NCBI GenBank assembly: GCA_001600455.1
Contig: BCKC01000002.1
Location: 1,054,001-1,118,000, forward strand
Length of the DNA: 64,000 bases
Direction of reading: 5' to 3'
DNA from: Endocalyx cinctus
Taxonomy: Eukaryota > Ascomycota > Sordariomycetes > Amphisphaeriales > Apiosporaceae
Of the stretch, positions 46,775 through 56,711 are shown in pieces (the stretch's first letter is position 1; every line of letters starts with the position of its first letter). The notes beneath the pieces were generated by a model. The model was not told the DNA's origin, did not search any database, and saw only the letters and a program-made list of their open reading frames with translations. The translations under genes were made by a program, and so were the position numbers.

Positions 46775-48118
46775 ATGGAAGCTCCCAAGGGAACCATGGC
46801 CGGCGAGTTCTGGCGCAACACCGGAGGCAAGATTGACGCTGGCGTCGAAACCACGATTCTCGCATTGGTATACGTCTCGCTTGGACTCAGACTATGGTCA
46901 AGAAGGATACAGAGATCCCGGTTACAAATCAACGACTGTCTCGTTATATTTGCTACCGTTTGTCTAACCCATCTTCCCACGTCGACCCTTTCAATGTTCT
47001 AATCAACGCTAAATCACAGATTCTCATGACCGCAAGATATTCCGTTGAGATAGTCCTCGTCGTCAAGTGCGGTTTGGGACTTCATACCCAAGATGTCATA
47101 ATGATCGGGGGCAGCGGATTGCTTATTCTTTTTACTAAAGTATGTCACCGACTACCGCGCCCTTTTCGCGTTCCAATAAGCTAACTGCGCAAGCTTCTTT
47201 ACGTCCTCGATCTTCTCTGGGTGACCACGGTCGCCTCGGTCAAACTTTCCATTCTTCACTTTTACAGCGTCATCTTTCGTCAACGGACATTCCTGCGGTT
47301 TGTATACATTGCCATGGCTATCTGTTCGGCATTCTACTTCGGCGCTTTTTTTGCCACCGCGCTGTTCTGCATACCACCTCAGAAGAAGTGGTTTCCGGAA
47401 ACGCCGGGGCACTGCGGTAGCGACGTTCAGTTGTACTTCTCGATTGTTATATCAGACTTTATCACCGATTTAATCATCATCGGACTACCTCTACCAATTC
47501 TTTGGGGACTGCAGCTGCCTACGGGAAGGAAGCTCGCGTTGACGTTGATATTCGGCATAGGCTTCGGGTAAATATATTTTAATCTCCTTTCCCCGACGAA
47601 TACCGTGGCGGTCCGAGGGCTAATAGCAGCGGGGTATTTATCACAGCATCGTCGCCATCACGTCGGTTCGGCTCAAGTTCTTTCTCGGGCTCAACACGAA
47701 CGACCCCACGTACAGCCTCTGGCAGGCCGGCGTGCTATCCGCGATTGTACCCCTCCTAGGTCTCGTAAACGCAAATCTTCCCGTCATGCAGCCAGCCCTC
47801 AAGAAACTGTTCAACGACATAGCATTATTAACTAGCGTTAAATCCACTGCCGTGAGCAGCGATACGCACAACTTTGAGCGAATACCGGAAAGTGGTACAG
47901 AACTCTCCACTTTGAACAGTGAGTAAATATGCTTATGAATCAACTAGTCCATTCCTTTCTTTTACCACTCTTTTTTTCCCTGAAACTAATCATTCGCGTT
48001 AGAAGACTCTCGGCGTCAGCCCGAGCCCGGTCGCGTCCGAGTCACAACGGACTGGGAGGTAAATTCGCATAAAGCAGACAGCAGTGATAGGCAGGAAAAT
48101 AGGTGGGCAGAAGTTTGA
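46775..48118 (+). CDS. fungal rhodopsin-domain 7TM membrane protein (Pth11/SAT4-like)
   Basis: Integral membrane protein of 354 residues with seven predicted helices, of the fungal 'rhodopsin domain' (Pth11-like GPCR/SAT4) group. Five exons: 46775-46957, 47020-47139, 47194-47567, 47647-47918 and 48003-48118. It opens with TTILALVYVSLGLRLWSRR and an Asn-Asp-Cys-Leu (NDCL) turn. Next come LLYVLDLLWVTTVASVKLSI, then CGSDVQLYFSIVISDFITDL and IIIGLPLPILWGLQLP, the usual end-of-helix motif. The C-terminal tail ends with RVRVTTDWEV, a recurrent tail motif of this family. Members act as surface sensors or have unknown roles and often sit in or beside metabolite clusters. First donor GTTTGT is weak but required by frame. 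No break seen. It lies between the FAD enzyme and the third P450. Confidence 0.87.
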
Positions 48119-49437
48119 AAAAAAAAAAATAGAGTATATGTAATTCTTCATAATAATTAGCCGCTCCATAGATCTTGACCTCTACTCATTATAAATAGGG
48201 GGCCATGCGAAAGGCAATCATGGAACTATTATTGGCTTACTTAATACGATGAAGCACGACATTGGCAGTGGACTCCCTGGCGGAGACCTTAGAAACCTTG
48301 CTCGTTATCACTGACACGATCAACAACTACGAGAGGCAATTGTGTCAGGGGCGTTATGCGTGCCTTTGGGGCACACTCATACCAATGAGAGGGTTTTAGT
48401 CACCAGGACGGCGAGATGTATTTCACGGGGTATGTAGCGCAACAGTGCTACTAGGGTTTTACAACGGAGTTTCCATGGGGGCTTGTCGTGGGATGCAGTG
48501 TAAGGCCCTAAGTGCTACAAGTTGGTACGCTAGGTACATGGAAAAGCTCGATCAACTGATAGCTTGAACTATTTTTCAGTCAAGTCGCGATCAGACATCT
48601 TATCAAAGCAACAGCAACAACTTCAGTATGGGGATTTCTGGTTCTCTTCATGATACAGCCATCTATATACCGACGGTGTAGAAGAAGGAGTTTCCAAAGG
48701 GGTTGGAAGATTGTATGAGAGAAGCAAAGAATGAAGTGTGGGGATGTTAAGTAGAAATTGTATGTTTCTAGTAATTAATACCAAAAAGAAATGATAGGAT
48801 AGAGTTGGTTAGTAACGATGTAAAAGTATCATGTATTAATATAATTGACTACATTATATCAACAAAGCATTATTCGATTCGTATGTAAATCAATTTTATC
48901 GGTATTAAATAGTTTTATTATTACTATCATGATTGTGTCACTGATAACCCTTATTATTATTATTTTCAATAAAGGCGAAAACCGACATGAAAGCTCGAGT
49001 TTAAGCCCAAGGTTTAAGAATAGATTTATAAAGTATATAATTCCTTCACTTTCCACCACTTGTTTATCTCGAACATGCGCAAGGGTTATTTAATTACATC
49101 TTCTGTCGTGTTTATCCCAACTTTGCGCTAAACATGACTTCCTAGGAAGTCGTGGCGTAGACGTCTACTAGGCCTGCCAACGGGCCTGCGGAGTTTCTGC
49201 AATGCTGGTTCGTAACCCCCTTTACGAGTTTAAAGTAGGCATGAAGAGCTGGTCTCAACAGCACAGATGTAGTCACTCAGTATCATAACTTTCAAGTCAA
49301 TAATATAAGTTTCTGCACGATTGATACTCCCAAAGTAGCGTTTTCATTACCTACAACTGGGCACGTCAATGACCTAAAGTTGCCAATTCTTTGCTTAGTG
49401 ATTAATACGTTAGCCATTAAAACTAGGCTGCACCTCC
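48119..49437. other. intergenic region between convergent genes
   Basis: About 1.3 kb between the 3' ends of the 7TM gene (plus) and a P450 (minus). No gene, RNA or repeat recognised. Confidence 0.5.
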
Positions 49438-51140
49438 TCACAGGACAGTTATCGTAGCCTCCAACCCCTTGAAATTAAGGCTTGGCATTGAAACATGATA
49501 ATCATGAACAAATGCCACATTGCTTGCCTCAGTCTTCCACAATTTCATATCAAAACCCTGCACCAGCGCTGCAGTCACCAGATACATCTCGGCACGCGCC
49601 AGCTCGATGCCAAGGCACTTTCTGCTGCCTTTACCAAATGACATCTGGTATTTCTGGAGCTTGCGGCCCTCGTCACCGAGCCAGCGTTCCGGATCGAAGA
49701 CGAATGGGTCGGGGAAAACACTCGGTGCGGTATGGGCGCTCAAGGTAGTTGTGCTCATGGGAGTACCGGCGGGAATCTTGAAGGACTTTCCGATGTTCGG
49801 AAGGTAAGCTGCATGAGATGTGGGGGTGTATATAAGTGTTTCTCGAGCGATACGTGCTGTTCTGGCCGTGACACCGAAGGAGAGACGGTGAGCTTCCTCG
49901 ATGACCGCGGTAAGATACGGCAGTCGCTCAAGTTGGGTCCACGACGCTGGTTGTGCGACGGTGCTGAGTTCTTCCCGTAGCTTGCTCATGATCTGTGGAT
50001 TGGCTAGTAGGTGGTAGAATATCATGTTGAGGGACTTGGCTGGTGATTCAGTTCCTGCGAGGACCAGAAGTGCACCTTCTTGCTCAAGCCGGAGTAAAGC
50101 CTTCTCTGGTGCGGGCAAAATAGGATTGTCGAGCACAGTATAATATACAGAGTTTGCACTCGACGAATCGCTACCGGTCCCGGAAGCTTTGGCTTTGATG
50201 ATGCCTACTAGTTCGGCTCGGACTCGCTGCGTCTTTAATATTAGAACATCATGCCAATAAATTTCAGGGTAACGCATACATCAAATAGGTCTAGCATATC
50301 AAGCAATCCAGGTGGCATGATAGGCCTGCTGATAGATTTCGGGAGAGATTCTAAGAAGTCGGGAATGAACGGGAAGTGCTTGTTGAGATTAATTCCCATC
50401 ATGAGCTTGTAGCTGTTATGGCGTAATGTGGCGGCTTTCTGTTCATCCGAAAGGGTGTCTGTCCTCTGAGAAAACAAGAAGTTGTTGACAATACTAGCCT
50501 CTGTTAGGATCATTCTTCGTCCAAATTTGAAGGGATCTTACTTATTGGAGAAGGCGAAGAAAACATCCGAAAGATTGACTGGCGTCTGTTCGGAGGCATG
50601 TTTCAAAAGCAATTGACAAAGCTGTTGAACTTTGTCGGTAATCGTCGGCTCAAGGAAGACCACATTGCGTTTGCTGAAGAATGGAGACAGAGCTTCACGT
50701 CGTTTGCGATGGACATCAACACTGGGAGTAGTGCCGACTCCACCGGGAACCCGCAAAGTTCTCAGTTGGTACTCATACTTGTCTCTCAGGGAAGAAGAAG
50801 GGGCATAAATGCTGTCGAGGAATCCAACATCAGAGATGTGAATCTCGTCCGGGGTGACCCGGATGATTGGTCCTGCGAGGTAGATTAGTGATGCTGCGCT
50901 GTGAACTACACGTGGGCACGTGTTGGGCTTACCGTATCGTTTGTGCAGCTCTTGGATTTTGAAGACGTATTGGCCGGGTTGAATGGCGTCAAAATAGAAT
51001 TCATACCACCAAGTGAGAGCCGCAAGTCTCGGGCCAGGAATATGAGCCAAGGGCTGAAGGAACAAACGGCGTATGGCACCTCCGATCGTCAGCAGGGCGG
51101 CCAAAAGCACTGTCGTTGAAAAGATTAGAAGGATAGCCAT
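49438..51140 (-). CDS. cytochrome P450, 515 residues, cluster border
   Basis: Haem monooxygenase with an N-terminal membrane helix (LLIFSTTVLLAALLTIGGA). Four exons: 51140-50933, 50872-50542, 50493-50280 and 50232-49438; 516 codons including stop. Motifs: AHIPGPRLAALTWWYEFYFD, IIRVTPDEIHI, I-helix LAGTESPA, K-helix EEAH-R, PERWLGDEG and haem loop FGKGSRKCLGIELA. The general pattern is that of the trichodiene-oxygenase-like fungal P450 group. The GGCTAG acceptor before 50493 was chosen because it keeps frame and gives FSNNIVNNFLFSQ, which matches the family. Membership of the PKS cluster is possible but less certain than for the P450 at 40653-42434, because a 7TM gene and 1.3 kb of spacer intervene. 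A TIR element lies 250 bases upstream. Confidence 0.92.
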
Positions 51141-51390
51141 GGCAAGTTCTACGCCACGCGAATGAGACGGGAGAAAGAAGACGTGAAGGTAGTTAACGAT
51201 AAAAGTCGAAGTTGGGACGCGCGGGTAGGGCGGGGGAAGTCGCTCCAGTTTTTAACATCCCGTCCGTAGACATGGAGCTGAGCTATTTTTACCGTCGCCA
51301 GCAAAGTAAACGTCACGTTCCCACACACAGTGTCACGCACCAGCTGGGTGGTGTGTGGCGGAACGTAACACACAGATTGGGGGCGGGGTG

Positions 51391-51864
51391 GTGTTATAAA
51401 CCAACAAATTATAAAGGCCAGGAAAAGGGCCTACGTTTCACGATCCGTACTATCTGACTGACAGTAAGGGCCAATGGGGTTGGTGTTCTTAAAGTAAGTA
51501 AGTGAAAAACTAAGTAAGCAGTAGGATATTGGTAAACGTGTGAAGATTTACTTGTGACTTTATTAACCTTGTTGAGGGGTTAAACTTAGATTGATAACTG
51601 TAGAAGTAATGAGTGACTATCTACATAGGAAATGCTCGTCCTTATATAACCCTTTATTCCTTCTACCGATTTGTTGGTTCACCGGGATTACTCCGATCCG
51701 GGTGGCCCTTGGCTCACCAAGATCACGCTAATATGGGTGATCCTTGTCACGTGACCTTCGGTCCGTGATTCATCCGTTTGGCCCCACTTGATTGGACTCG
51801 TTTCTGCTGTTTGTTTCCGTAGGCCCTTTTCCTGGCCTTTTTACAATCTGTTGGTTTGTAACAC
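51391..51864. mobile_element. non-coding element with about 46-base terminal inverted repeats
   Basis: The left end (51391-51435, starting GTGTTATAAACCAACA) is nearly the reverse complement of the right end (51818-51864, ending TGTTGGTTTGTAACAC). They differ at about three bases plus a two-base indel, and both arms run into GGCCAGGAAAAGGGCCTACG. No open frame inside, about 474 bases long. No clear target-site duplication. It may be a MITE/foldback element. Because the ends also read TG...CA with a TATATAA inside, an LTR of unusual structure is the alternative. Confidence 0.65.
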
Positions 51865-51999
51865 CTAGGCCCTTATAAATAAAGAATAATTAACTAAATA
51901 ATAAATGGGATATATATTTATTTATTTAAGGTATACTCCTTTCCACTTATTTATTTACTTCCCTTTTTTTTTCGTTAACCTTATTATTAAAAGAATTAT

Positions 52000-52174
52000 A
52001 CCAGTTATTTTTCGAATGGTAAGCTCCCAGTACAGCTGTAAGGATGGTGCCCTAATACCACTCTGCCAATAATCCAAAAGATTACGAGTGTCAATCGACT
52101 TGGCACTTTAGGGCTTATTCACTATTATATACAGGTGTGTCAAGGGCCACGCCCTTACAACAGCTTCCGTGACA
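52000..52174 (-). mobile_element. possible end of a copia-type retrotransposon
   Basis: Read on the minus strand, the segment begins TGTCACGGAAG, has a GTATATAATAG box, and after about 120 bases reaches TGGTATTAGGGC. The last motif resembles the primer-binding site of Ty1/copia elements just after an LTR. No coding part remains. Weakly supported, by motif order only. Confidence 0.3.
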
Positions 52175-52213
52175 GAAATGTTAATTATATTATATATATT
52201 ACGCGTGACCATA

Positions 52214-53984
52214 TTACAACGATTCTTCGTACATAATACGTGTTAATCCACTAAGCTCTAAAGGCAGACAAGACATAGGGTCCATCTCATGGGCAAAAGA
52301 GGCCTTAATAAAATAATACGATCTCCCATGAGCTGTACTATCCTTTATGTTAATGCGAAATCGCGGATCTATCCCCTCAGGGCTCCACGGATGTGTAATC
52401 CAGTCTGATTGTAAATCATAACGCCTTGTAACCGAAAACATATTCTTCGAAGCCAAATAATCGTTTACCAACATCGCACTCTTAACAAGAGGTTGGCCCA
52501 TTGATGGTCGTTGAAAATGCCACGTAGTCCACGCTCCTCCTGGTTTCCTTCTCAGGCCTACAGCGAAGTCAACAATGGAAGAGATTTCCGGACAAGAGAA
52601 TCTGAATAAGCCAACAACACAATTCGGGTGGGATGGTGTTGTCTGCAGAGTAGCAGTTTCTCCGTTCCAATACTTATCCGGCCATACCTGAGAGAGATAA
52701 CAAGATAATTCAGGCTTGGCAGTACCTAGAGATCGTGGAATATTGTGAAAAGATACTCTGAACTCTGGTATAACATATATTGGCCTTTGTTTCACAAATA
52801 ACGGCTCGTACTAACCTAGGCCCAGATTATCGGTATCGAAAGGAGGAGTTAACACACGTTTCACAGCGTGACAGTTAACCCTAGCAAACTGGTCACCGTA
52901 TAGTCGCCTTACCCGTATTGACGGGCTCCAGTATGTATCGTCGTCATGCCGTAGCACACATTCTAGAACGGCATCATAATCACCCTGTATTTCATCGCCG
53001 TTTTCGTCCCGAAGTGATAGAAGAAACAGTCGCAATCTCAAGCCTTTGTTGGTTGAGCTCCAACCAAAACTTCCGTGCAAAACGATTGGCGGCATAGGTC
53101 GGTACTCTTCGACATCGGCAAAGTACTGAGGCGATTCAGCCAATAGTCCAAATATATCGGCTGACGTCTTATTTTGGGACCTTCTCCACGCAAAAATGTT
53201 ACAAACCCGCTAATACGTCGGATAATACTGGTCTAGCTGACTTTGTCTGATTGGTCGGTTCGTGGTAGGGTCTTAATTTGAAGGTAACAATAGATCAAGA
53301 AGTCTTGTTAAGTAAGGGTCACGATGTTTGTAAAAGAGGTTTTAAGGTATTTTATACTAATAGTTTATATTGATACTTAAGTTGGAAGCTAAAGAGCTAA
53401 GGTAAAGACTGACTAAATACAGTAGGAAATCTATCATTAAATATTTGTAAATTTCTGGCATGTTGGTATGCCAAGACTGGTGATGATCTATGTGATCTAT
53501 TGATCTAATAGATCACTTAGATCATTAGATCAATGGTCACGTGACTAGGGACCTGGTTAGTAAGGTTCCTTAGTCATACCATTTGGTGACTAATCGTGTC
53601 AACATCCTAGGCCTGTTGGATGGGCCAACTTCTGATTTCGTAACAAAAAATGGAATGATCATCAGAACCTCTCAGAATTTCCTCTTGTAAACGTATAAAC
53701 GCCTTTTCTCCCTCTCCGTATAGTAAAGGCATGTTGACGTCGAATAGTCTCATAAGACAGTAAGCTATGTCTTCAAGACGGGTAGTCTGCCGCTGAGATG
53801 CCCACTTCATGCGTACGGCAATGCTCATATCTCCTTGTTGAATAATACCCTCAAGCACTATAACGTCTATTCCTGTAATTTGAGTAAGAGCAATCCGGAA
53901 ATCTTCATCGCCAAGTTTGCTCCCAAGGTAATCCCAGTTCTGGCCGTAAAACATGACATCATCAGGTGCAAGAAGCTCTTGCAT
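52214..53984 (-). pseudogene. HET-domain protein gene, 5'-truncated and broken by a solo LTR
   Basis: C-terminal two thirds of a heterokaryon-incompatibility (HET) protein. It starts inside the HET domain at QELLAPDDVMFY and runs through ITGIDV, RMKWASQRQTTRLEDIAYC, LMRLFDVNMPLLYGEGEKAF and DDHSIF. There the reading frame enters an LTR (53197-53645) and ends. Beyond the LTR the same gene goes on with AWRRSQNK and AESPQYFADVEEYRP, down to 52214. The LTR has a five-base AAAAA target duplication, and its boundaries fall exactly inside HSIF/AW, the conserved HET-protein motif. One more in-frame stop (TAG, 52813-52811) lies before YEPLFVKQRPIYV; it could be a nonsense change or part of an unrecognised intron. 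Upstream of 53984 only a degraded WFTRGW-like trace is visible. Non-functional. Confidence 0.8.
53197..53645 (+). mobile_element. solo LTR, copy 1, with 5-base target-site duplication
   Basis: Begins TGTTACAAACCC and ends TTTCGTAACA (TG...CA with inverted TGTTAC/GTAACA ends), 449 bases. Flanked by AAAAA at 53192-53196 and 53646-53650. A second full-length copy in the opposite orientation is at 58232-58695; by eye they match along the whole length. No internal coding region, hence a solo LTR. It sits inside a HET gene. Confidence 0.85.
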
Positions 53985-54603
53985 AAGTCTGGTCTCCTTG
54001 GTTCAACAGCCGTCGAATGCAGGGGTTTTGCAGCAGAAAACTGCAGTCGTTAAACCAACCAAAACGGTAAATAAAAACGGATAATAATTTAACGTATAAT
54101 ACGTTATTTCACGTTTTATTTTAAACTAGACGTAATAATCCTAAAAATCTTCGACCAATGATATTCTTATTTTAAGCGCTATTTCATGCAATGGACTTTT
54201 GTTTATACCTTCGTTATTGGTTTATTTACGTATACAAAAGCGCTTTATGGCGAGCTGGACGACGTATTCTTACGTCTTTTCGGGTTTCTTTTAAGCATTT
54301 CGTGCTACTACTGTAATAGTAAAGCTTTTAATTTTCAGTAGATTCATAATGCCCAATGAGGTTATAGGTTACTTAGACAATCTTGGCCGTAATTTAATAG
54401 CTTTAGGACTGCTTACTTACCTCCTCTTTAGGGGAAGGTGTAGTATATTCGGACTAATACTTGGACCGGTTTGGACCATTAGCGGGGCAAGGGTCGTTGT
54501 ACTTAATTTGGCAAGGGAAAACATATAAACAATCCGAGCCCTAATACACAGAATCCGTCATCATTATTCAGCACATTTCTTACAACACACGTACGATACC
54601 ACG
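53985..54603. other. AT-rich intergenic region
   Basis: About 600 bases. The first 75 bases keep a faint match to the HET motif region (degraded RWFTRGW) and form an imperfect inverted repeat around TGCAG/GTTTT. The rest is AT-rich. An ACATATAAAC box at about 54520 may be the promoter of the following small gene. Confidence 0.45.
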
Positions 54604-55011
54604 ATGAATCAAGAGACACTAGACCTGGTTAATGACCAGTCGCCGGCGGGAACTCACACCGTGCCTACATCGACGATAGACGTCTCCGATAACCCCCAGC
54701 TGCCCAACCCCCCATCCTCGCTCCCAACACATTATATCGATGGTATGAAAACAGGAGAAGATGGTGTCCAACTTTTGGTGTCCACGAAAGACCACCTATA
54801 CAATGCGAAAAACCTAGAGGGTGGGAAAAAATCATGGCAGTGTGTTGGATCTTGGGATGACTCGACAATTCAACAGGTCGTTCATACCCTCAAGCAACAG
54901 CTACCCATTTCTAACCACATCAGCACGACCGATGAAAAAACTGGCATTCGACATATTTATGGGTCTGGACACAAATTAGGAGGTGGAATGAATTCGACCA
55001 CACACGATTAG
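54604..55011 (+). CDS. small protein carrying only the shared C-terminal module of the island
   Basis: Single-exon, 135-residue protein without signal or membrane segment. The N-terminal 45 residues are Pro/Ser/Thr-rich and likely disordered. Residues 50-97 hold the module also found in the two larger neighbours: GEDGVQLLVSTKDHLY, then KNLEGGKKSWQCVG, then STIQQVVHTLK. Near the end HIYGSGHKLG (118-127) parallels YGQGFKL in the protein of the gene at 56712. It lacks the PigL_N-like N-terminal domain. I recall the VST...G...Q.VG...SLQ module from many fungal hypothetical proteins with that N-terminal domain, but know no function. A small module-only partner could compete with or nucleate the larger proteins; that is inference. 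Could also be a truncated paralogue. Confidence 0.65.
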   Translation: MNQETLDLVNDQSPAGTHTVPTSTIDVSDNPQLPNPPSSLPTHYIDGMKTGEDGVQLLVSTKDHLYNAKNLEGGKKSWQCVGSWDDSTIQQVVHTLKQQLPISNHISTTDEKTGIRHIYGSGHKLGGGMNSTTHD

Positions 55012-55116
55012 CGGTGAAATAGACTATTGATTGAGGAACATGAATACAACTGAGAACACCACATGTTATTATCTTTTTATATTGAAACTTTTTTTTTTTT
55101 GAAAGTTTTCGGTAAA

Positions 55117-56330
55117 CTATGCTTCACTCTTCGATTTGATAAGATGTTCTAGTGAGTCCTGAGACATCGATCCGACGAACTGTATTGCCCTGTCTCCGGC
55201 GGAGGCATTCCTGATATCGAAGAGCTCTCCTACTGTAGATACAAATAGTTGCTTTCCGTCATTGCCCATGCTAATATCCTTGATCATATGAACACGTTCG
55301 ATCGATGCTCGATTAGACGCCTCATGACAAACAGCAAGCCTTTGCCTAGTACTATCTAGCTCGCTTTGGAGTCGCTGGACGTCCTCTTCAACAGTTGCTA
55401 AATGATAAGGCCGCTCTAGCTGATCGTTGGTTGCTCTCTGATGTGCTTCGAGCTTTGTCACGGTTTGATTAATCCTTTCGCTGCATTCTTGAAGCATTGC
55501 AACGGTCATAACATCAGCTTGTGTTAAGTTGCGTACTGACAGCCCACTTGGTATATCTCCTCGAGCAGGTGATTCGATTGGAAGGGGCTGAAAGCGCATT
55601 TCACTCATATGGGCCAATACCCTGGCACATATCTCAAGGCATCGTTCGGTGCTATGTTTTTCGTCGTGAATTTGGCGAAGGCTTCTGATGCTAAGTTCGG
55701 TGGCGGTGGCGGTGGCGGTGGCGGTGGCGGTGGCACTGGGTGGTGTAAGATATTGTAGTTTGTTGTTGATGTCCTCGAGATGATCTTCGAGGTCACGAGT
55801 GGTACATTGGATCATGTCCTTATAATCATTTAGGACTTGCAAGGTCACGGTCGACGAGCGACTGAATCAAAGTTAGCAAGGGCTTTCTCTATTCCTTAGA
55901 ATGGCTAGGACACAGACAGATTCGCATCGGCCATTGCGATGATAATCGTCGATTTATATCCTGCGAGCATATCTGTAAATCCTTTAACATCATTATCCAT
56001 ATAACGCAGTCTAGCCCAGTCCCTAAAACTAGATCTCGATCCGCCGGAATGTTTAGTACACCTGATCAACAGCTCCTCAAATTCAGCGCATGCCCGAGAG
56101 CATTGCAATAGCGGAAGTTTGAGTGGTTCGAAGATTTCATCATCACGAGTGGAAACAGTCTGAAGGCTATATAATACTCCATTAAGGGCTACCAGCTCTT
56201 CCGTTAGTTGTCGGATACACCGCTGGTGGTTCTTGAAACTTTGGACCGTTTGATAGAGTGCTTTGCTAGCTTGAGCCGTAGCCGTAACAATGGCTAGGAC
56301 CGCAGAGGTTACACTTAACGGATCCGCCAT
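55117..56330 (-). CDS. PigL_N-like (fungal STAND N-terminal domain) protein with shared C-terminal module
   Basis: Two exons (56330-55918 and 55861-55117) give 385 residues. The N-terminal 137 residues fit the fungal N-terminal domain of STAND proteins (Pfam PF17111, PigL_N, HeLo-like): MADPLSVTSAVLAIVTATAQ, then ALYQTVQSF, RQLTEELVALNGVLYSL, LLQCSRACAEFE and FRDWARLRYM. A hydrophobic first helix is typical of this pore-forming-like fold. The middle is coiled-coil rich. An Ala-Thr repeat at about 181-192 comes from a hexanucleotide microsatellite (55699-55736). The C-terminal module is at about 337-380: GNDGKQLFVSTVGELF, QFVGSMSQDSLEHL. The donor GTCTGT is unusual, but the intron position is identical to that of the paralogue at 56712. 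Divergent from that paralogue across 381 bases. No NACHT/NB-ARC or repeats, so it is not a full NLR. Confidence 0.75.
55699..55736. repeat. GGTGGC hexanucleotide microsatellite in coding sequence
   Basis: About six tandem GGTGGC units, read on the minus strand as alternating Ala-Thr codons within the PigL_N-like protein. Whole-codon length changes would leave the frame intact. Confidence 0.8.
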
Positions 56331-56711
56331 TTAGACGACCGCCATAAGTAACGAACAGGTGTAGTCTGAGAAGGTGTTTAAAGTAATAGAATGAATTATA
56401 GACTTATGAATACAGAACTTAAAAAGGTGGACGGTGACGACTAAAAATGAGGATCCTTCGGTTTAACGGCACAGTTCGGAGGTTAGTTAGCTTTCACACC
56501 TAGTTTGATCAACTGGTCCAAACTTAGGTAGGTGCGGGGTAGGCTACAATTGTCAAAACTCCATCAACGATATCGCTGCTTCGCCATAACTACTTATAAA
56601 TACATATAACTGTATTCGTTCTTTCAACTTAGAGCAATCGAAATCTTTTATTTAAATATTAAACTAAAGTTTAGGCTACTGGCACTAGTTAGGGTGTCAA
56701 ATAAACTACTA
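56331..56711. promoter_or_regulatory. bidirectional promoter between two paralogues
   Basis: 381 bases separate the start codons of two divergent PigL_N-like genes. A TTATAAATACATATAA segment at about 56592 lies about 120 bases upstream of the plus-strand start. Co-regulation is plausible but not shown. Confidence 0.4.

Larger units (their letters stand above)
51141..52213. other. transposon-derived intergenic region
   Basis: About 1.1 kb with no gene. It contains the inverted-repeat element at 51391-51864 and a possible retrotransposon end at 52000-52174. AT-rich filler lies between them. Confidence 0.5.

Noticed and set aside
48845..49093. 82-codon Ile/Leu-rich frame
   Set aside because: Hydrophobicity follows from AT-rich codons (ATT/ATA/TTA); no start context or homologue recognised.
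54000..54060. Imperfect inverted repeat that might be a transposon end
   Set aside because: The same bases align partly with the HET motif region, so a degraded exon explains them better than a transposon terminus.
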